From Sphaeroforma sirkka (lineage: Eukaryota; Opisthokonta; Ichthyosporea; Ichthyophonida), in the NCBI GenBank assembly GCA_001586965.3, contig LUCW03000440.1:1-32500 (forward strand): 32,500 nt of DNA, in the 5' to 3' direction. Every line of letters starts with the position of its first letter. Positions within the stretch are counted from its first letter, which is position 1. Shown one piece after another: positions 10,503 through 18,701 of the stretch. The notes under the pieces were generated by a model. That model saw only the letters and a program-made list of their open reading frames with translations, made no database searches and had not been told where the DNA came from. The position numbers and the translations under genes are program-made.

Positions 10503-10849
10503 CAGATCATAAGGGTATGTGTATCGCATCTACTTTTCTCGCTCCCCTGTGTTACGATACCACTGTCCAAGAGGAGAAGAGTAGGTTTTAGACCAGTGAT
10601 GCTAGTACAATCAGATTGCAATGATTGTTATACTGATCAGGTTTGTGCATATTGGCAGATGTAACACAGGCGGTTGAGTGGGTTTTGTCAAATAATCTAT
10701 GCGCTATCGATATATCCAGGCGCTATCGATACCTTAAACGGAATCTTTTCTCGTCCGGGGGTCTCAAGCGGATCCAACTGCTTTCGAAAATGTTGAGCTG
10801 CCCAACACTAATATATAATGTGGACAAAGTACCTTGGACGAACATGTAG
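10503..10849 (+). pseudogene. Unassigned fragment with small duplication
   Basis: A frame open from the LTR edge to about 10660 reads SDCNDCYTDQVCAYWQM, rich in Cys. A second frame (10643-10849, 68 residues) reads DVTQAVEWVLSNN and further basic sequence up to IYNVDKVPWTNM. GCGCTATCGATA is present twice (10701-10712 and 10720-10731), giving a 19 bp repeat. VTQAVEWVLSNN is loosely like the helix in Helitron-associated proteins, but I would not name it. Confidence 0.2.
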
Positions 10850-11640
10850 GACTGGACTAGCGAGCCCAACCTACAAGCGGAATTTAAGGTCCGGACCAGA
10901 GGACCGGACCTAAGTAGAATCTTTCAGGACCGGGCTCAGAGTGGTCGGACCAAATATTGAGACAGAGAAATTTAATATGAAAGAGTGATGACTCAGAAGG
11001 TGTCATCTAATTTAGTAGCCAGGAGACGAAAACCATAGATGCGGGTATTTCATAATTACCCGTTGTAAGAGAAAATCTAGTTCTATATAAGAACGAGATA
11101 ATAAATATAGCAGACACGCCGATCATAACAGCACTCCTGACTGAGTTCACTTATTTTAGACTTATCACTTTTTATTAAGTGTCACCTGGTTATGACCACA
11201 ATAATGTTTGCAGAGGTGGAATACTCCCGAGTACTAACTAGGTTGTTAAAGGTCTATGTTTAAGCACTTTCCGATCCAATCATCAGCGCAAGCGAGTTGG
11301 GCAGATTTGAGAAGATAACGATGAAAGCTGTTTACGCACATCGTTGGATGTAATAGCGTCTGCTTTACATGAATATATCTATGATATACCGCAGAGTTCT
11401 CGGTGACGATGAGACTTTTCAGCAGTTACCCATGGTTATGGTGTACTGCGATACGTATTGAGTATCCTGGAAGCTATCGTGGCCAAAGCAGAAGTCAACG
11501 AGTTGAACGCTCAGCAAGTAATTATTCGTGTACGTTTATAGCTTTTGTCTCACTTTGACAGGGGTGTCATCAATACTTAATAACATAAATTAGTATAACA
11601 GTAGGTCGACTTCTGGGCCACAAAATTCTGATTTATCGTC
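10850..11640. other. Non-coding stretch with palindrome and TATA-like box
   Basis: AGGTCCGG (10887-10894) and CCGGACCT (10904-10911) form an inverted pair in a GGACCGG-rich patch. A TATATAA box lies at 11084-11090, followed by AATAAA at 11100. This order of GC-rich palindromes, TATA box and polyadenylation-like signal would fit an LTR, but no second copy is present in the window, so I leave it unnamed. A coding-like scrap (YVLSILEAIVAKAEVNELN) lies at about 11450-11520. Confidence 0.3.
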
Positions 11641-11737
11641 TGATGATAATTTGTAATCATACTCTTAAATTTTCCCAACAGTTTCCTTTCTAGCGATGTA
11701 AAAATCAGTAGTATCGTCAAGTAATACAAGAACCCTG

Positions 11738-11938
11738 TTGTCTATGAAACTGTTGAAGGTCCCTGTAACTGTTTCCAAATCGGACGTCTGGCTTGCATGC
11801 CTCAGGTTCATTATTCAGAATATACATCGCACAAAGAGACCTTTTCCAAGCCCGTGCGAGAAAGAAAGAACGGCGTTATCCACCATTTACGGTCAAGGTT
11901 TGCAATTCCCAAACGCAAGAGTGTCATCACATAGTTGA
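11738..11938 (+). CDS. Hypothetical 66-residue frame
   Basis: Open from an alternative start to TGA at 11936. It includes VPVTVSKSDVWLACLRF and a basic middle KRPFPSPCEKER. No family is recognised, and there is no clear promoter or neighbour link. It may be a fragment of the element whose endonuclease-like piece starts 250 bases downstream. Confidence 0.15.
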   Translation: MSMKLLKVPVTVSKSDVWLACLRFIIQNIHRTKRPFPSPCEKERTALSTIYGQGLQFPNARVSSHS

Positions 11939-12190
11939 AACTTTCATTAGAGTAGTCGCATAAATGCTTTTTTGATTTCATTTTTTTCTAATAAATTGCA
12001 TTTAAATCCGGAGAAAGTGTTGAAATCTTTGGCATCTTTTTGAGTATGAAATATATTCATTTTCAGGATGAAATTGGTTGTGTTGAATACTCGGGAAATA
12101 AAGCTCGCACTATTGAATTGGTCCGAGAAAAGGTAGAGGAACGAGGATAGGTATTGAACATAACTGAATACGGAATATGGATTTTATTAA

Positions 12191-12613
12191 GGGACACAAA
12201 ATGGAAAATCATTTGAAAAATTTCAATCTGGAAGTGGTTGTCCGAGATGCTCAACAAATTCATAATCGGAATTTCTTTGTCGTACTAATTTCGAGGACAA
12301 TTTTCAAACCCATTTCTAAGTGGTAGGTATGATTTTCCGAATTTTTTTTAAACCCTGAGACAAACCACCCTCTTGACTTGACAGGTATAATCCGGATTTG
12401 GAAATCACCTTTGAATATCAGGGGGTACAACATTATCGCCCTGTTCAAATGTGGGAAGGTAAAGAAGTGTTCAAGGGGCAAAAATACCGCGATATGATTA
12501 AGGAGAAACTTTTTATCCATAACGGATATAGTACCACACTTATTGACCTATCTTCCACAAACCAGACGGATATCTGTATCGTGTTAACGTGCCTCATTTT
12601 TACATACCGGTGA
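12191..12613 (+). pseudogene. Zinc-ribbon endonuclease fragment, virus/phage type
   Basis: The first part (12191-12265) reads SFEKFQSGSGCPRCSTNS and stops at TAA. This is the second half of the Cys-x2-Cys module repeated in DUF723-like proteins. After a broken stretch, the second part (12386-12613) reads YNPDLEITFEYQGVQHYRPV and then GKEVFKGQKYRDMIKEK, matching the family pattern of a PD..(I/L)xxEYQGxQHYxPV core followed by FxxQxxRDxxKxxxC. From family knowledge such proteins are common in giant DNA viruses and phages and act as homing or selfish nucleases. A TTGACTTGACAG acceptor-like end sits just before the second part (12373-12384), so the gap could be an intron, but stops on both sides favour decay. 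The enzyme is not intact. Confidence 0.6.
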
Positions 12614-12639
12614 AATGGACAAATAGGGATGAATAATTT

Positions 12640-12864
12640 ATGTCAAAAAATGGAGAGCAGGAGAGCAGCCTAATCCGCACCACTTTAACTCCGAGGGATC
12701 TTATACGGATTGAAAACGATTTGGATTATATGGGTTACAGAGGCGCCAGAACCATTGACAAATTTATGTCCACTGAATTGGATGAGTTTCAACTGGCGAC
12801 CGACCCGTTTAAGTATATGGCCAGTTTTATTTTTTCAACCGGAACCTTACCGGCCACAGATTAG
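12640..12864 (+). CDS. Hypothetical 74-residue frame downstream of the endonuclease fragment
   Basis: ATG-started, ending TAG at 12862. It is polar and acidic, with TLTPRDLIRIENDLDYMG followed by DKFMSTELDEFQLATDPF and a Phe-rich end. It lies 26 bases after the stop of the endonuclease-like frame, on the same strand. The composition resembles a real N-terminal segment rather than AT-rich noise. No family is recognised; it could be a short gene, or the 5' end of one truncated at 12,862. Confidence 0.3.
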   Translation: MSKNGEQESSLIRTTLTPRDLIRIENDLDYMGYRGARTIDKFMSTELDEFQLATDPFKYMASFIFSTGTLPATD

Positions 12865-13752
12865 TATAGATATACTCTCGCCCTTGATATTAGAACGAAA
12901 GTGTGGGAGTATTTCATAGTAGAAGAGAAAAATTTAAAATCAATTTAAATTTATTATTTAAACCAAGAAATTAAGAACTTTTATTAAAAAATGGTGAGTG
13001 GAAAACCCGGTCTAAGTATCTGTAGATGTTCCGAGAATGAAGACAAACTAATAGTGGTAATAAAGACAATAAAGAAAAATAACCTGGTCAGATATATGGG
13101 TAAAAGGAGACAGCTCTATTAATAAACAGCAAGTGATAAAAATGTTAATATTGATATGGGGTACCCGATTATGAAAACCCGGATCAGTTCGATCAAGTCG
13201 GTATTTCAAAAAAAAAAACCCCTTTTTTTAATTACTATTTGAAAAATTGAAATTGATACAATAAAGACAAAAAAAAAATGGGACATACAATTTAAAAAGA
13301 ACTAAAACTTTTAACCTCCCTTACTACTGAGTTTTTTGATAGTGCTATTTCCATGGTGAAAAACTGTGTGAAAATAAAGGCTTTTGAATACTATTTGTTT
13401 TGAAGTATCAGACATTAAGGATAAATTCGGAGTGTCTGAGAGCAAATTAGCCAACTATTTACAAAAATCCAAAGACACTTAATTTATTTTTTAAACAACC
13501 ACTCTTCATATACGGAAATAAAGATTTCAAGGTTTTAGGGTTTTTAGAAGACGGACTCCGTGGACCCCTCGGTGTATGTACATGATTGATAAATGAACAT
13601 TAAATCAACTCATGTGCACAAAGTCCGAGGCTCATCGATTATTTTTTTCAAACTATTCAAATATATCGTTATTGTTCTCAGATATTAAAGTATCTTAAAG
13701 TGTTTTAGTTTTAAGTGAATAGTTGTGATTTATTTGATTCGAGTCCCTGCTT
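12865..13752 (+). other. AT-rich stretch with two small coding scraps
   Basis: 12991-13122 is an ATG frame of 43 codons whose product is Lys/Ile-rich. 13393-13482 reads FEVSDIKDKFGVSESKLANY and stops at TAA. This is faintly like the start of BRO-N or KilA-N type domains of large DNA viruses, but it is too short to assign. A following frame (about 13500-13592) reads LFIYGNKDFKVLGFLEDGL. Long A and T runs (13210, 13270) and no splice-supported structure suggest decayed sequence. Confidence 0.2.
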
Positions 13753-14170
13753 TTATATGCTTTGGACTCGTAATTCTTGAGCCATTAAAAAACACCTCTT
13801 AAGGTGAAAAAGGTTCTCACTTATTCTACGATCCGATCCAAAGGCAGCGTCACCGTCTTCAACGATTGTGGCTTCCATTGTAATCTTTGGCCTTATGCTT
13901 TTAGATTGCACTTCTCCTATAGTTAGGGATGCCTTTATGCCCATCAGAGATATTCTATATTGATGATTCCATACTCCCGGCATTTTGGTTCCGAGATAAT
14001 TCCATCTAAAATATTTCTGTGTCCCTCTCTGAGTTTAGATTCTCTCCTTGATTGATGCTGGGATAAACCTTGTTGAGTCTCCGCTGTTTGGCCGTAGTTT
14101 TATGCTTGGTAAACAATCCTGGTTTACTGCGATCAATAATCGTAACATACAGAATACAATGTGTAAATTA
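13753..14170 (-). pseudogene. Unassigned minus-strand coding fragment, one frameshift
   Basis: From about 14170 down, one frame reads TIIDRSKPGLFTKHKTTAK and a Ser/Asn/Arg-rich stretch. At about 14015 the plausible reading moves to a second frame containing YFRWNYLGTKMPGVWNHQYR and then SLMGIKASLTIGEVQSKSI, and runs to TAG at 13755-13753. The second part (about 90 residues) has the mixed hydrophobic and aromatic content of a folded domain. I do not recognise it. It faces the opposite way from the fragments upstream, so it is a separate insertion or gene remnant. Confidence 0.35.
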
Positions 14171-14348
14171 CTACAGACCTCATTGCCGTTGAGAAGAAAT
14201 GTCAGCTTTTACAACTATACATGTTAAATAAGGTATTTTTGTCTGTTGTGCATCTTCACCAGGTGAGTAATTTCGATATCAATATGTTGTGTGAATGCAG
14301 TTTCTGCCGCGGCTACATGGAAATATAAAAATGATAGCTTTTAGACGG

Positions 14349-14477
14349 CAGACTGGGAAACCCCCCCGCAAATTGTGAGATATGAGGAGTCGTCGACAAC
14401 ATGTGTGTGTAGCTATAGACAGGTTAATTGAAAATAATCTCGCATACGATGGCGTCACAGTTTCCGGAAATAATTAA
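14349..14477 (+). pseudogene. Helitron-associated helicase-type scrap
   Basis: The frame reads QTGKPPRKL, a TGA stop, then DMRSRRQHVCVAIDRLIENN and LAYDGVTVSGN before TAA. From memory, Helitron polyproteins carry a segment of the form R(R/K)xxVxxALxWLxxNNPLYxDVxI (DUF6570-like), which this matches in spacing. Only about 40 residues survive. The call is inference from one motif. No Helitron ends (5' TC, 3' CTRR with hairpin) were identified. Confidence 0.35.
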
Positions 14478-14698
14478 AGCAGCTGATTTGATTGTGAACA
14501 ACTGACCACCCGAGTATGATGCTGCGTTAATACATGACATAACTGGTGTGTAAGCATACATAAATAATATATGTCGTGTATATGAGAACAATTCAATCAA
14601 TATTCTTCATTAAATAACCTTCATTTTCTAACTATTTATTATTTTAAATTCTGGTCTGGCATCATGTTAGAGTACAATGTAGTAGACTTTAAATAAAG

Positions 14699-15181
14699 TG
14701 CAAATGTATATATTTATTTCTGACCTCACCTTTGGTTTTACACCTAAGGTGTATGTGCTAGTGTTCAGCCGCTTGGGCTGGCCAGGGTAAAAACTCATAT
14801 GGTCAGTATGAGAAACCTTATGCAGAACACTTCAACACTTCGATGCTTTTCTATTTCAACGTCTCTGTAACTAAATCTCACTCTGATCACATGATGCCTT
14901 TCCGCATAGGTTGTTACTCACATAGAACCGCAGCTATTATTAGAATGTCGCGGTTGACAGGCTAATCCACTCTCGGGAATTGGTTGAGAAATTCAATCTA
15001 CTCTCGGAAGTCGGTTAAGTGATAACTCAACTCTTGAGAGTAATTTGAGCAACCGGATTAGCTCTCGGGAGTGAGCTAACTCTGATGACGTAGCTCTTGG
15101 GAGTGAGCTGACTCTGATGACTTTTATAAATCAAAGATGGTTTCTTGCCTTGAAATCTAGCCTGAGACCTGTAGTCTCTCA
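14699..15181 (+). mobile_element. LTR, family L2, copy A (483 bp)
   Basis: Begins TGCAAATGTATAT and ends GTAGTCTCTCA. It is the same length as the copy at 21222-21704, with about 30 differences by eye. Upstream of a TATA box (TTTATAAA, about 15123-15130) lie five palindrome-like units of the type CTCTCGGGAG, starting at 14970, 15001, 15031, 15062 and 15094, so the spacing is 30-32 bases. The short segment after the TATA box ends the LTR. Because both copies face the same way, A and B may be the two LTRs of one 7 kb element interrupted by copia DNA. That is inference; no target duplication supports it. Confidence 0.8.
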
Positions 15182-16069
15182 CTCCCCCTCAATTTTACAA
15201 TCAACAAGGGCTGAAGTCTGAAGGCTGCAAATTGAAAACCGAAGACTAATGAAGGTTGAAGACTTAAGACCTGGATTGTGAAATTGTTGACTCTGTAGAT
15301 GAATTGGGCGATAAGCATTGAACCAATGAATATTTGTCGACGACGTTTACGAATTGGTGCTGTTGAGTATTGTCTCCTGAAAATTGTTGAAAAGGTTGAC
15401 TTTTCTGAATAGTAGACGATCTCCTGTACAGTGACAGCCTGACAGGTTTCACGACTGGCGTGGATAATCTTCTATACGGGGACAGTCATCACAATTTCGC
15501 AGGTAAAAAAACTCGAGATTTTCTTGAAAAATACATTTTTCTCACTGAATCGGTGTAAACTGTGGCGTGGATACTGGGGGACAGCTCCCTTCTGCGTTGT
15601 GACATATTGGTTTGACTTTGTGATGTGGCCTGAGAGGCTGAGACTCAGAGACTGTGAGGCTAAGATTTTTTCTTGGGTCTTGGAATGTGCGGCTCTTATG
15701 CTGCGGTCTGGCTACTATCCTTAGTATGGTTGCTTTTAAAAAAGTCAAATTTTTTATTGAATTGACCAACGAAATTCGTGTAGTGATAAATTCTACCCAT
15801 TGAGGACAAAAATTCAAGCTCCAGTGGTAAAAAAAAAAGATTTTTGTTTTTGTGTTAGTACTCACGGGGGGAACAATTATATGAACAAATATATAGTTAT
15901 ATATTGCGTGTACATTATTTATATTTCCACTTTTACATATAATACAAACAGTTTGTACACACTTTTTTGACAAGGTACGATATATCTGTATATTTTGCAG
16001 TCAGAGATAGAAGCACAAAGCATTTGACACCTGCTTACCTTAAAATACTTACCTTTATTATAAATTGAA
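15182..16069. other. Region between LTR copy A and copia pol; no gene
   Basis: The first 70 bases after the LTR are purine-rich, with several GAAG(T/A)CT-like motifs (15208-15265), as in a retroelement leader. I could not match a primer-binding site to a tRNA. Frames of 62 and 143 residues on the minus strand are Ser/Thr/Lys-rich, without domains. The last part, next to the copia stop, is AT-rich and may be the copia 3' end, but no second L1 or other LTR is found there. Confidence 0.3.
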
Positions 16070-17915
16070 CTATGTTGATACTGGCATCCGAGTCATTAGT
16101 CTGTCGCGTATGTCGGTAAACTTCTCTCGGCTGAGTGGCTTCGTGAAGAAATCACTGAGTAGCTGTTCTGATGGTATGTCTTTTAGTTGGATGGTGTTGT
16201 TCGATGTGAGTTCCCTGATGTGATAATATCGTAGATCGACATGTTTTGTACGGTGGGATTTTGTGATACCATTTTCTATCAGTATTGCTGACTTGTTGTC
16301 CTGTTCTATAGTGGTGGGTTCTACGAGCGGAATGCCGAATTCTGTGAAGAGATTCCTAGCCTATACCGCGTCTTTAGCTGTATCAGATTGTACTACGTAC
16401 TCTGCCTTTTAGTCGTTGATGGAGACGTACTCTTCCAGGGTGTATTTCCACTTGGCACTTGAGAAACCATAACGGTAGGCCCATATCAACAGTGTTCCAT
16501 TCGCCTTTATTGCGTCAGCTAGTTTCTGTCCGTCGGTCTTACTCTGACATGCTACAATTTTGTCATCTACGTGTACAATAATGAAACAAGGTCCACTGTT
16601 TGTTTGTTTGATGAACAGTGCTCCATCTGCTTGTACTTTTCATAACTGTGCTCTGTAGCAAATCGATGAGTAGCTTCAAACCAGTAGTGTCCGCTAGGTG
16701 GTAGACCGTATACGCAACGGTCAACTCGACATACAACCTTTGTGTCTCCTTGCTTGTGCCTTTCCTATAGTTTTCTCTGAGACGGGTCCAATAGATGTTC
16801 GATGAGATCGTATCCTTGCGGCACTCGCATGTAGCTAGGGGTAACCAGTTCTTGAGTGAGGTTGGCCTAGGGTGTATCGTATTGTCAAATGTCCATATCA
16901 TAGTGTGCCATTAGAGCTAGACAGATTCTGAGTGCTTCTTGGCTACTACTGGGATATAGCTTTCATCGTAATCAACTCCCTGTTTTGCATCGAATGCTGC
17001 TACATTCGAACGTGATTTTAGTCGTGTGACCTGTCCTGATTCATCCGTTTTTGCCTTGAAGACCCATCGAGGGGGGAATAATGATTTTTCTCGCGGTTTG
17101 TTGTCACCCAGAGTGAATGCCTTGCGCTGTATCACCAAGCTCTCCATCTCCGAACGTGCTGATTCATCCCAATCGGCTGCGTTTGGCATCTCATATATAC
17201 CTTTGTATGTTTTCGGTTCCATTGCTGCAGTTGATGAATTGACAATGTGTGTATTGCTAGGAGTTCGTCTATTACGGCGGCTATCGTGATACCAGTCGAC
17301 ATTATTATCATCTATCGCGAGGTCCCGTCGTTCTCGAGAGACTTGGCGTCCTTCTGCCGTTCTTCTAGCTGTGGTTGCTTCGAGATCATGTTGTTTTTTG
17401 ATAGTCGCTGCAAAAGCCTCCGACTCGACGGTGTGTACTTCGCTCTCAGCAGGTTGTTGTGTTGACGATGAAGTTATCTGTAGTTGTTCTGGATTGCTTG
17501 ACTTGTGCGTCACAGTTGGCTGGGCTTGTTGGCTAAGCATATCTTTCGTTGTCGATGTTGTCCTTGCGTCTGTTTAATAATCGCCATTCTCGATTTGGAG
17601 GAATGTACTACTGTTCGTAGTGTCGTTCCCAGACAAAGTATTCATCTTCGAATATATAGACGTCTCGGCTTTGTATTATACGCTTGGTCAGTGGTGAGTA
17701 TATACGATACGAGTCCGGTGTTGTGTCCAAGGGTTGCGCAAGAAGAATGCCATCCAGTGCTTTGTCGTCGAGTTTGCCGTCTGGGTCACGGTTCTTGTAT
17801 GCGATGTGACACCCGAATGTTTTGAACATATCTATCGGAAATGCGTATCATGTAAACTTCTCGTATGGGGATGAGCTCTTCTCGTTGGTGAGTATACCAT
17901 TATATATGTTGGTGG
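16070..17915 (-). mobile_element. Ty1/copia pol fragment (integrase end, RT, RNase H)
   Basis: On the minus strand, the integrase C-terminal part reads IYNGILTNEKSSSPYEKF, a stop, then MFKTFGCHIAYKNRDPDGK and IYSPLTKRIIQSRDVYIFED (17900-17640). A Ser/Gln/Arg-rich linker follows, then the reverse transcriptase start (PRWVFKAKTDESGQVTRLKS, QGVDYDESYIPV, about 17080-16930). The RT active-site region reads FIIVHVDDKIVACQS (near 16565), so the usual Y of YVDD is H. RNase H contains DNKSAILIENGI and TKHVDLRYYHIREL and ends FFTKPLSREKFTDIRDRL, with the stop at 16072-16070. Gag, protease and the integrase catalytic core are missing, and frames shift several times. The 5' side is cut by an L1 LTR. Confidence 0.85.
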
Positions 17916-18514
17916 TGTAGAAATATGGCCTCCGGTCAGTCTAAAATATCAAGATCAGATAAGATAACATATTGGTTTTTAATTGTATTTAAAATAATTT
18001 GATACAAATTCTTTCTCCAATATTTCCAAGATGTTCTAAATTCACTTTGATGGCTCCAATAGCCTGAGTATTTGGTATGACTCATTTACTTGGACCTATT
18101 TGAGACGATAGTAGATGTAGTATATTATAAACTAAATTTTATAATCTCTGAACTACTACTTACAGGTTTTGGTCTTCCCGCCAATCTCCAAAATCCAATA
18201 AGTCTTTTTCTTTTTTAACTTTTCTTCAGATGGAACTTTATTTATATTAGCCAATGTATTAACTTGGCTTACGTTATTATGTCTATCTACAAATTAGGCA
18301 TGTGATCATGAACGCTTAGTACTTCTAGTGAAAATTATTTAACAAAGAACAGCTAGAGGTACGTCCTGTGTGATCGAGGATATTAAGGCTCTTACCAAGA
18401 GGCAGTCCCGATCATTCTTACACAAGCTACCACTGCCAAATCCTAACTGACTTAAATTGTATCTTAGTTTATATAACATAGTTTATAACATAGATATATC
18501 CATCGAAGTTTACA
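17916..18514 (-). mobile_element. LTR, family L1, copy 3, reversed (599 bp)
   Basis: The reverse complement of copies 1 and 2, from TGTAGAAATATGGCC to CATCGAAGTTTACA. Its flanks do not match (GTGG before, TATT after). On its left the copia integrase frame begins at once; on its right lies the leader of a different element. Either it is the remaining 5' LTR of the copia element with gag to integrase deleted, or it inserted into integrase and the outer side was later replaced. No primer-binding site follows it. Confidence 0.8.
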
Positions 18515-18701
18515 TATTTTTCAGTTATTTAGTAGTTACCGTAGTGTACTGCTTCTAGACTGTCTGATAATTGTTTATTAACCAGCGACAGGACTGTAAT
18601 CATTCTATACTACCTCATAGTGGCTATACTACCCTAAAGTAAGCTACACGCTAGTTACTATACCTAGACCTTATTAATTTTCCTGTTCTTGAGCTATTAC
18701 T

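Noticed and set aside
15542..15973. 143-residue minus-strand frame
   Set aside because: Composition is Ser/Thr/Lys/His-rich with no domain, it lies in retroelement leader and AT-rich DNA, and no splice or start evidence supports it.
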